From the NCBI GenBank assembly GCA_016841125.1, contig JAENZU010000295.1, positions 1 through 5,146 of the forward strand: 5,146 nucleotides of DNA. The letters are read 5' to 3'. Both the position numbers and the translations under genes were made by a program. How positions within the stretch are numbered: position 1 is the first letter of the stretch; every line of letters starts with the position of its first letter. The notes below the pieces were generated by a model. It saw only the letters and a list, made by a program, of their open reading frames with translations. It made no database searches and was not told where the DNA came from. Positions 1 through 5,146 of this stretch are shown here, one piece after another. This DNA comes from Melioribacter sp. GTDB taxonomy: Bacteria; Bacteroidota; Ignavibacteria; Ignavibacteriales; Melioribacteraceae.

Positions 1-708
1 CAATTTGGTGATACTCTTGATCAGATAGATATAACTTCTTCGATCAGGAACGCTCAGATCAATCATGGCATCGCAAGTTTTAATCTTACCGAGGGAGATC
101 TTGAAGTTGAAGAGAATGAATTTAAAACTTCCCAATCAACTGTGCTGATGATCGATATCTCACACTCAATGATTTTGTACGGTGAAGATAGAATAACTCC
201 TGCTAAAAAAGTAGCCATGGCTTTGGCTGAATTAATTACCACGCAATATAAGGCAGATACACTTGACATTATTGTTTTCGGCAATGATGCGTGGCCAATT
301 GAAATAAAGGATTTGCCTTATCTCCAAGTGGGACCTTATCACACAAACACTTACGCGGGACTGGATTTGGCAATGGATATTCTGCGCCGGCGTAAAACAT
401 CAAACAAACAGATTTTTATGATTACCGACGGCAAGCCTACTTGCATAAAAGAAGGAATCAAGTATTACAAAAACAGTTTCGGCTTGGATAGAAAAATAAT
501 CAATAAAACATTGAACCAGGCTGCAGTTTGCCGGCGTTTGGGGATTACTATCACTACATTTATGATCGCTCGTGATCCTTACCTTCAGCAGTTCGTGCGT
601 GATTTTACTAAAACCAATAATGGTCGTGCATATTACAGCAGCTTAAAAGGATTGGGCGAATTTATTTTTGAGGACTTTGTAAGAAACCGCAGAAAAACTT
701 TAAGGTGA
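1..708 (+). CDS. VWA-domain protein, partner of the downstream AAA+ ATPase (5' partial)
   Basis: The reading frame is open from base 1 and ends at TGA 706-708, so the window holds the last 235 residues of a longer protein. A GTG at 142 is a possible start by codon only: it lies inside the first beta strand of the VWA fold, and the 47 codons before it read as sensible family sequence (FGDTL near the start, then LTEGDLEVEE). The metal-ion-dependent adhesion site (MIDAS) is complete: D52-I-S54-H-S56, T115 in the HTNTYAGL stretch, and D143 in ITDGKPT (residues counted from base 1). There is no membrane segment or signal peptide in the visible part, so it is probably cytosolic. In related actinobacterial pairs (Rv0959 type) the VWA domain is also C-terminal and the gene neighbours a chelatase-like ATPase. 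The VWA domain probably presents a Mg2+-bridged partner to that ATPase; the substrate is unknown. Family assignment is strong, function is inferred. Confidence 0.9.
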   Translation, partial: QFGDTLDQIDITSSIRNAQINHGIASFNLTEGDLEVEENEFKTSQSTVLMIDISHSMILYGEDRITPAKKVAMALAELITTQYKADTLDIIVFGNDAWPIEIKDLPYLQVGPYHTNTYAGLDLAMDILRRRKTSNKQIFMITDGKPTCIKEGIKYYKNSFGLDRKIINKTLNQAAVCRRLGITITTFMIARDPYLQQFVRDFTKTNNGRAYYSSLKGLGEFIFEDFVRNRRKTLR

Positions 709-717
709 TCTAATAAC

Positions 718-721
718 GGAG
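718..721 (+). promoter_or_regulatory. Shine-Dalgarno GGAG for the AAA+ ATPase gene
   Basis: GGAG lies 5 nt before the ATG at 727, within the 18-nt gap after the VWA gene. It decides between two overlapping ATGs: the one at 723 reads only four codons before TGA, while 727 opens the 500-codon gene. The short gap and strong site support translation from a shared VWA-ATPase transcript. Confidence 0.7.
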
Positions 722-726
722 AATGA

Positions 727-2229
727 ATGAATTTTGAAATAGAAATGATTAAAACATTGGGACAGCTAAAAAAAACCGGTTACAGTATCAGATCAATAAA
801 AGACGAGATGCGGGATAACCTGATCGAGAATCTTCAACAAAGCAGAAATATTTTTGAAGGTATAGTCGGTTACGATGAAACTGTAATACCTGATATTCAG
901 ACAGCAATTTTATCCAGGCATAATATAATTTTGCTTGGCTTAAGAGGTCAGGCAAAAACAAAAATCGCACGCTTGATGGTGAATTTACTGGATGAATTTA
1001 TCCCTGTGATTGAAGGCTCTGAAGTTAATGACGATCCGCTTAATCCTTTGTCCAGATTCGGGAAAGATCTCATTGCCGAGATGGGGGACGAAACCCCGAT
1101 AAATTGGGTGCATCGTGAGGAAAGGTATGCAGAAAAGCTTGCTACACCGGATGTTACGATTGCAGACCTCATTGGTGATGTCGATCCAATTAAAGCTGCA
1201 TCACTTAAATTACCTTACTCTGACGAACGTGTAATTCATTTTGGAATTATTCCGCGGTCACACCGATCAATATTTGTGATAAATGAATTGCCCGATCTGC
1301 AAGCTCGAATTCAAGTTGCACTTTTTAATTTGCTTCAGGAAAAAGATGTGCAGATAAGAGGATTTAAACTTAGGCTCCCGCTTGATGTTCAATTTGTGTT
1401 CACAGCAAATCCTGAGGATTATACCAATCGCGGATCAATAGTCACGCCTCTAAAAGATAGAATTGACTCACAGATATTAACTCATTATCCCCGCACATTA
1501 GATGTTTCAAAAGTGATAACACATCAGGAGGCAAAACTGACTGATTCTCAGCGCAGTGCAATTAAATCTTCAGAACTTGTAAAAAATCTGGTGGAACAAA
1601 TTTCATTTGAAGCAAGACATTCCGAGTACGTCGATGCAAAAAGCGGCGTGTCTGCGAGACTAACAATTTCCGCTTATGAAAATTTAGTAAGCATGGCAGA
1701 GCGAAGAATGCTGATCAATCATGAAAAAGAGACTAACATTAGAGTCTCTGATTTTATTGGAGTCATCCCTGCAATTACCGGAAAGATTGAATTGGTTTAC
1801 GAAGGTGAACAGGAAGGACCATTTAAAGTAGCACAAATTCTAATTGGCAAAGCTATACGTGTCTTATTTGAAAGCTTATTCCCAAGTCCCGATAAAATCA
1901 AGAAAACTCAAGAATCTAATCCGTATCAGAAAATTATTAATTGGTTTTCACAAGGAAACAAAGTTGATGTACTCAGCACAATCTCAAATTCAGATTATCA
2001 AAAAGTCCTTTTCTCTGTTCCCGGCTTGGCTGATGTAATTGAGAGATATCATAAGGATTTAAATGCGGATGAGAAGCTGCTCTTTATGGAATTTATGCTC
2101 CATGGTTTAGCGGAATATTCTCTCCTCAGTAAACATCACGTTGAGTTCGGCACACAATTTTCCGATATGCTAAGCAGTATGTTTACATTTACCGATGAAG
2201 ACGAAGATGATGATGAACAGTATATTTAG
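727..2229 (+). CDS. MoxR/magnesium-chelatase-like AAA+ ATPase
   Basis: This 500-residue protein is an AAA+ ATPase of the chelatase/MoxR helix-2-insert clade. It has a Walker A-like GLRGQAKT (71-78), a Walker B-like IFVINE (182-187), a sensor 1 Asn in FTANPEDYTNRG (N228), a likely arginine finger R245 in PLKDR, and a likely sensor 2 Arg in GVSARL (R311). The block EERYAEKLATPD (131-142) followed by DLIGDVDP (147-154) is typical of the Rv0958-like subfamily often labelled 'magnesium chelatase'. No porphyrin-biosynthesis gene is nearby, so a true chelatase role is unlikely. Residue 76 is Ala where Walker A usually has Gly, and residue 186 is Asn where Walker B usually has Asp; as I recall both are normal for this subfamily, so they need not mean loss of activity. 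The C-terminal domain (about 320-485) ends in an acidic tail, DEDEDDDEQYI. It probably forms an ATP-driven ring that acts with the upstream VWA protein. Start chosen from the GGAG at 718-721. Confidence 0.92.
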   Translation: MNFEIEMIKTLGQLKKTGYSIRSIKDEMRDNLIENLQQSRNIFEGIVGYDETVIPDIQTAILSRHNIILLGLRGQAKTKIARLMVNLLDEFIPVIEGSEVNDDPLNPLSRFGKDLIAEMGDETPINWVHREERYAEKLATPDVTIADLIGDVDPIKAASLKLPYSDERVIHFGIIPRSHRSIFVINELPDLQARIQVALFNLLQEKDVQIRGFKLRLPLDVQFVFTANPEDYTNRGSIVTPLKDRIDSQILTHYPRTLDVSKVITHQEAKLTDSQRSAIKSSELVKNLVEQISFEARHSEYVDAKSGVSARLTISAYENLVSMAERRMLINHEKETNIRVSDFIGVIPAITGKIELVYEGEQEGPFKVAQILIGKAIRVLFESLFPSPDKIKKTQESNPYQKIINWFSQGNKVDVLSTISNSDYQKVLFSVPGLADVIERYHKDLNADEKLLFMEFMLHGLAEYSLLSKHHVEFGTQFSDMLSSMFTFTDEDEDDDEQYI

Positions 2230-2254
2230 TAAGTAAATTTTCTACAATCAATCC

Positions 2255-2293
2255 GGGGATAGAGTGATAATGATTCTATCCCTTTTTTATTTT
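2255..2293 (+). terminator. Rho-independent terminator after the VWA/AAA+ operon
   Basis: The arms GGGATAGA (2256-2263) and TCTATCCC (2275-2282) form an 8-bp perfect stem, extendable by a G-T and a T-A pair to leave a 7-nt loop. It is followed at once by six T (2283-2288) and more T-rich sequence. It starts 25 nt after the ATPase stop codon. There is no matching A-tract on the left side, so it works only in the + direction. It separates the VWA/AAA+ unit from the SIMPL-thioesterase-transporter unit. Confidence 0.9.
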
Positions 2294-2298
2294 AAAAT

Positions 2299-2338
2299 TT
2301 GCACCAATTCAGGGTATTCAATAAGTTATAAATTAAAT
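2299..2338 (+). promoter_or_regulatory. Candidate promoter region for the SIMPL gene (weak)
   Basis: A promoter is expected here because a terminator ends just upstream and a well-placed gene begins at 2362. The best -10-like element is TATAAA (2327-2332). The nearest -35-like element, TTGCAC (2299-2304), is 22 nt away, too far for a standard sigma-70 spacing, and no good match to the Bacteroidota TAnnTTTG -7 element is present. The site is therefore placed by context and AT-richness rather than by a convincing consensus. Confidence 0.25.
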
Positions 2339-2345
2339 AATTAAC

Positions 2346-2353
2346 GGAGAGAG
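2346..2353 (+). promoter_or_regulatory. Purine-rich ribosome binding site for the SIMPL gene
   Basis: The run GGAGAGAG ends 8 nt before the ATG at 2362. An ATG at 2354 directly after it reads only three codons before TGA, so 2362 is the start that gives the long frame and the signal peptide. The context 'taacggag' is nearly the same as that before the ATPase gene. Confidence 0.6.
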
Positions 2354-2361
2354 ATGAGATT

Positions 2362-3042
2362 ATGAATTTAATCAAACAAGCTGCAGTAATTGCTATATTT
2401 ACTGTATCAGCTTTATTTGCACAGATTGACAATAAAAACCAAATTACAATCAGCGCTTCCGCTGAGGAAACTGTTCCTGCCGATATAGTTGTATTTAACC
2501 TGACCCTAAAAGCAGATGCAGCCGAACCCAAAACTGCATTCGAACTTCACAGACAGCAAGAGAAAAATTTACTTCAGTTAATACAGAGATTTGAAATTCC
2601 AGATTCAAATATAAATTATTCTCTTATGCGGATATCTCGCAGAGCAGCTTATAATAACAACCCTGAAAGATTCGATACATATCAAACCGTTCAAATTAAA
2701 CTTAACAGCATCAAGCAATATAATGATTTTCAAATACGCCTTTTGGACGGAGGCATATATAATTTCGGCTCAAATTTTTCATCTACTAAAATTGATGATG
2801 CAAAAAAGATAGCGTTAAATAATGCATTGAAAAAAGCTCAAACGGATGCCGAACAGATAGCTTCACAAATTGGAAGAGAACTAGGTGAAGTACTGAATGT
2901 TAATTATCATACAAGTCCTAATGTACAAACACAGGATATGATGAGAATGGATGCTGCTAAATCTTCCATTACTGAAATTCCGCAGCAGTTATCGGTGCAG
3001 GTACAAGTTAATGTGGTATACGATCTAAAAATTTCAAAGTGA
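2362..3042 (+). CDS. Secreted SIMPL (DUF541) domain protein, YggE/BP26-like
   Basis: This 226-residue protein begins with a clear Sec signal peptide: MNLIK, a hydrophobic core AAVIAIFTVSALF, and an LFA-Q cleavage site after A20. There is no lipobox cysteine, so the mature protein is probably soluble in the periplasm or loosely envelope-associated. The rest fits the SIMPL/DUF541 family (E. coli YggE, Brucella BP26/OMP28): an opening strand ITISASAEETVPADIVVFNL (27-46), a central alpha/beta part, a helix-rich segment with DDAKKIALNNALKKAQTDAE (145-164), and a closing strand VQVQVNVVYDL (212-222). The length is usual for the family. BP26 is known to assemble into channel-like oligomers and YggE has been linked to oxidative-stress tolerance, but no enzymatic activity is established. 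It is the first gene after the terminator and lies 81 nt before the thioesterase gene. Family call is confident; cellular role is unknown. Confidence 0.88.
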   Translation: MNLIKQAAVIAIFTVSALFAQIDNKNQITISASAEETVPADIVVFNLTLKADAAEPKTAFELHRQQEKNLLQLIQRFEIPDSNINYSLMRISRRAAYNNNPERFDTYQTVQIKLNSIKQYNDFQIRLLDGGIYNFGSNFSSTKIDDAKKIALNNALKKAQTDAEQIASQIGRELGEVLNVNYHTSPNVQTQDMMRMDAAKSSITEIPQQLSVQVQVNVVYDLKISK

Positions 3043-3065
3043 TCTATTAAATCAGTGCCTGTTTA

Positions 3066-3083
3066 TTACAACTGCAATTGTAA
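3066..3083. repeat. Short inverted repeat in the SIMPL-thioesterase gap
   Basis: TTACAA (3066-3071) and TTGTAA (3078-3083) are perfect 6-bp inverted arms around a 6-nt spacer. The arms are AT-rich and no T-tract follows, so this is a poor terminator. It could be a small operator, but arms this short arise easily by chance in AT-rich DNA. It is the only notable structure I see in the 81-nt gap. Confidence 0.3.
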
Positions 3084-3105
3084 ATATGAAAATAATTCCT
3101 GAATT

Positions 3106-3114
3106 GGAGACGGA
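3106..3114 (+). promoter_or_regulatory. Ribosome binding region for the thioesterase gene
   Basis: GGAG (3106-3109) lies 14 nt before the ATG at 3124, longer than usual. A second, weaker GGA (3112-3114) lies 9 nt before it and may be the one used. An in-frame TGA at 3118-3120 rules out any earlier start, so ATG 3124 is secure even though the site is imperfect. Confidence 0.45.
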
Positions 3115-3123
3115 ATTTGAAAA

Positions 3124-3864
3124 ATGAAATTTAGTAAAGATTACCGGATAAGATATTACAATTGTGATTTGCGGATGAAAGCTTCGATGGTAAGCATACT
3201 AAGGCTATTTGAAGATATCGCACTACAGCAGAGTGAGTCGCTTGGTGTAGGCTTGGAATTTTATAATGAAAATAAAATCGCCTGGATGTTAAGCAAATGG
3301 GAGATTGAGATTAATCGCTTACCGATGTTTGATGACATTGTTACAATAATCACAGAGCCTAAAGCATTTAAAGACTTTTATGCCAATAGGTCCTACACGG
3401 TTAAAGATGTTTCGGGTGCTAATTTAATTACTGCAAAAACTCTTTGGCTTTACATTGATTTAAACACGAAGCGACCAAAACGAGTTGATGAGGTAATGTA
3501 TCAAAAATACGGATTAACAATCGAAAGTGAAAAAATTTTTTCAAAGTTGGATCAAATTGAAAAAATAAATTCGTACTCATCGGCTAAAAGCTTCAAAGTA
3601 CGAAGAAGAGATATTGATACTAATCTGCACGCCAATAACTCTTCTTATGTTGAGTGGGCTTTGGAAACATTACCCTTGGAATTTCTGTCATCAAATTCTA
3701 TCAGCAAAATGCAGGTACAGTATAAGAAGGAACTTAAACTTGATGATGAATTAATCTCTCATGCCAATTTAGAAGAAAATGCAGAGGGCAGTATTGGATA
3801 TCACCAGATTACAAGTAATGGTAAGGAATGCTGTTTAATTAAAACCGATTGGGAAAAAGATTAA
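3124..3864 (+). CDS. Acyl-ACP thioesterase (FatA/FatB-like, double hotdog)
   Basis: This 246-residue protein hydrolyses acyl-acyl carrier protein to free fatty acid and ACP in the cytosol, judged by family. The first hotdog domain (about 1-130) has the family opening YRIRYYNCDL, the RLFEDIALQQSESLG helix (27-41), and the AWMLSKWEIEI strand (53-63). The second hotdog (about 150-246) carries the catalytic signature D165-x-N167-x-H169-x-NN-x-x-Y-x-x-W (165-178), matching the Asp/Asn/His set described for plant FatB. E203 in QYKKEL sits where plant enzymes have the Glu before their conserved Cys; here the next residue is Leu204, so that Cys is absent. The length suits bacterial members, which lack the plant transit peptide. 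Chain-length preference cannot be read by eye. It lies between the SIMPL and transporter genes, and free fatty acids could feed membrane lipid remodelling or export, which is inference only. A 4-hydroxybenzoyl-CoA-type hotdog is less likely because of the two-domain length. Confidence 0.9.
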   Translation: MKFSKDYRIRYYNCDLRMKASMVSILRLFEDIALQQSESLGVGLEFYNENKIAWMLSKWEIEINRLPMFDDIVTIITEPKAFKDFYANRSYTVKDVSGANLITAKTLWLYIDLNTKRPKRVDEVMYQKYGLTIESEKIFSKLDQIEKINSYSSAKSFKVRRRDIDTNLHANNSSYVEWALETLPLEFLSSNSISKMQVQYKKELKLDDELISHANLEENAEGSIGYHQITSNGKECCLIKTDWEKD

Positions 3865-3906
3865 TTGATAATAGCAATTCATCCAAACAACAATTGATAT
3901 GATCGA

Positions 3907-5133
3907 ATGCAAACTATTAAAGAAACTTTAAAGAAAGATTATATTGAAAAGCTTTACAACTTTATCGCGAATGATGAAGATGCACGTGTGTGCAGAGACA
4001 TATCGGAAGATGCATGTAAATCCGTACCGCAGAATTTTTTCATTTTTGTAATATCAAATACATTAACAAAAATAGGTGATTCTCTTAGTAGTCCCAAAAC
4101 CGTTTTAGCCTGGTTAATGAATTTTGTTGGTGCGCCGGTTTACTTGATTGGTTTTTTGGTCCCCATTCGCGAATCGGGATCGATGCTGCCTCAACTATTA
4201 ATTGCCAGTTTTGTTCGTAGAAAAGAATTACGCAAATGGGTTTGGATAACCGGAAGTTATTTGCAGGCAGTATCAATAATATGTATTGGCGGAACAGCAT
4301 TTTTGTTTAGCGGCGCAACGGCAGGGTGGCTTATTATACTTTTTCTTATCATGTTTAGTTTATCGCGTGGGTTATGTTCAGTAGCTTCGAAAGATTTAAA
4401 AGGTAAAACCATTCCTAAAACAAGGCGCGGCAGACTCGGAGGGATCACTGCATCGGTATCAGGTGTGGTTGTGATTGCATTGGGTTTATTCTTACTTATC
4501 AAACAGAGTGAGTCGCAGTCAGCCGAATTTTATGGCACTCTAATTATTGCATCTGCATTTTTCTGGATAATTGCCGCAACACTCTTTATGAAATTGAAAG
4601 AAGAACCGGGTGAAACGGAAGGCGGAGGTAATGCATTCAAAGAAGCTTTAAGTAGATTAACACTGCTTAAAACCGATAAACCTTTTCGGAATTTTTTAAT
4701 CACGCGATCGCTGCTTTTATGTTCTGCATTAACAGCGCCCTACTATATAGTTTTGGCGCAGGAGAATTTCGGTACGCAAGCTTACCTGCTTGGATTATTT
4801 ATTATTGCTAACGGATTGGCATCAAGTATCAGTGCTTCTTTTTGGGGAAAGTTGGCAGATTCATCAAGTAAAAATGTTATGATCTATGCTGCAATAATAA
4901 CTTCGACCCTTGGAATTGCAGCATTTTTTATTGTGCAGTATGTGCCGGTGCTGGCTCAGACAAGCTGGATCTATCCGGTATTCTTTTTCATTTTGGGCAT
5001 CGCACACAGCGGGGTGAGACTCGGAAGAAAGACTTATGTATTAGATTTAGCCGGCGGATCGAAAAGAACCGATTATGTTGCAGTAGGCAATACTGTATTG
5101 GTTCAGCGGAAAAAGGAAAATCTCGTTATTTAA
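3907..5133 (+). CDS. Major facilitator superfamily transporter, C-terminus apparently truncated
   Basis: This 408-residue polytopic membrane protein starts with a charged cytosolic segment (1-40) and then has about eleven hydrophobic segments, roughly at 43-55, 67-86, 91-103, 109-135, 139-155, 176-198, 208-229, 262-283, 291-313, 323-347 and 353-369. A motif A-like loop GKLADSSSKN (314-323) lies in the second half. The central loop SRGLCSVASKDLKGKTIPKT (153-172) and KIGDSLSSPKTVLAWL (55-70) are typical of a group of uncharacterised bacterial MFS proteins; the substrate is unknown. After VAVGNTV (391-397) the protein switches to LVQRKKENLVI and stops, where relatives, as I recall them, continue with a last hydrophobic helix of the NTVIGxLLL type. 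Neither other forward frame gives a hydrophobic continuation. The ATG at 3907 has no clear Shine-Dalgarno, but an in-frame TGA at 3895-3897 limits earlier starts. It follows the thioesterase by 42 nt without a terminator, so co-transcription is likely. Confidence 0.82.
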   Translation: MQTIKETLKKDYIEKLYNFIANDEDARVCRDISEDACKSVPQNFFIFVISNTLTKIGDSLSSPKTVLAWLMNFVGAPVYLIGFLVPIRESGSMLPQLLIASFVRRKELRKWVWITGSYLQAVSIICIGGTAFLFSGATAGWLIILFLIMFSLSRGLCSVASKDLKGKTIPKTRRGRLGGITASVSGVVVIALGLFLLIKQSESQSAEFYGTLIIASAFFWIIAATLFMKLKEEPGETEGGGNAFKEALSRLTLLKTDKPFRNFLITRSLLLCSALTAPYYIVLAQENFGTQAYLLGLFIIANGLASSISASFWGKLADSSSKNVMIYAAIITSTLGIAAFFIVQYVPVLAQTSWIYPVFFFILGIAHSGVRLGRKTYVLDLAGGSKRTDYVAVGNTVLVQRKKENLVI

Positions 5134-5135
5134 AT

Positions 5136-5141
5136 AAGGTG
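5136..5141 (+). promoter_or_regulatory. Possible ribosome binding site of a gene beyond the window
   Basis: AAGGTG lies just after the transporter stop and is followed by a purine-rich run to the window end. It would be well placed for a start codon immediately past base 5146. If real, the shortened transporter end would be genuine and not an assembly artefact. The site is short and at the very edge, so the support is thin. Confidence 0.2.
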
Positions 5142-5146
5142 AAAAA

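Noticed and set aside
142..144. GTG as the true start of the VWA gene
   Set aside because: It falls within the first strand of the VWA fold, there is no ribosome binding site before it, and the frame stays open with family-like sequence back to base 1.
948..1172. Reverse-strand open frame inside the ATPase gene (and similar ones at 63-284, 788-970, 2292-2531, 4085-4300, 4257-4502)
   Set aside because: All lie opposite well-supported genes or their leaders, show no recognisable domain and appear to be by-products of the forward coding frames. The one at 2292-2531 also crosses the SIMPL gene start and its upstream region.
1844..2038. Forward 64-codon frame within the ATPase gene
   Set aside because: It is an out-of-frame shadow of the ATPase C-terminal domain, without a ribosome binding site or recognisable protein features.
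727..2229. Genuine magnesium chelatase subunit ChlI/BchI
   Set aside because: The motifs belong to the chelatase-like superfamily, but the protein has the distinct INELPDL and ANPEDYTNRG forms of the Rv0958-like group and no tetrapyrrole gene is beside it.
3229..3241. 13-nt exact repeat CAGAGTGAGTCGC, again at 4504-4516
   Set aside because: Both copies code for Gln-Ser-Glu-Ser in unrelated genes in the same frame. A match of this length between two places in 5 kb is plausible by chance, and nothing else flanks it.
3863..3899. Direct repeat AATTGATA at 3863-3870 and 3892-3899 in the thioesterase-transporter gap
   Set aside because: Eight AT-rich bases recurring within 40 nt is expected by chance, and no promoter or operator arrangement goes with it.

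Overview
The window is an AT-rich bacterial segment with five protein genes, all on the + strand, packed with short gaps. Gene 1 has no start in the window and gene 5 seems to lose its C-terminus just before the right end. The odd length of 5146 bases also fits a short contig cut at both ends. The protein types, the base composition and the GGAG-type ribosome binding sites (often in an 'aacggag' context) suggest the Bacteroidota/Ignavibacteriota/Chlorobiota neighbourhood. This placement is an impression, not a phylogenetic result. I see no RNA genes, CRISPR array, insertion sequence or other mobile element.

Left block (1-2293): a VWA-domain protein (partial, 1-708) followed 18 nt later by a MoxR/magnesium-chelatase-like AAA+ ATPase (727-2229). 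The block ends in a clear intrinsic terminator (2255-2293). The two proteins are the halves of an ATPase/VWA module of the type annotated in actinobacteria as 'magnesium chelatase' plus VWA protein (for example Mycobacterium Rv0958/Rv0959). The module probably works as a remodelling or metal-insertion chaperone, with the VWA protein binding a metal-dependent partner, but no substrate can be read from the sequence.

Right block (2294-5146): a new transcription unit probably begins after the terminator. It contains a secreted SIMPL/DUF541 protein (2362-3042), an acyl-ACP thioesterase with a complete D-x-N-x-H catalytic motif (3124-3864) and a major facilitator superfamily transporter (3907-5133). 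The gaps are 81 and 42 nt with no clear terminator, so co-transcription is plausible. An envelope/lipid theme (periplasmic protein, fatty-acid-releasing enzyme, membrane transporter) can be proposed, but it rests on adjacency only.

Nothing here amounts to a demonstrable new system. The points most worth a second look are the uncharacterised VWA/AAA+ pair with family-specific Walker substitutions, the abrupt non-hydrophobic end of the transporter, and the thioesterase that keeps Asp/Asn/His/Glu but lacks the cysteine once thought catalytic in plant enzymes.
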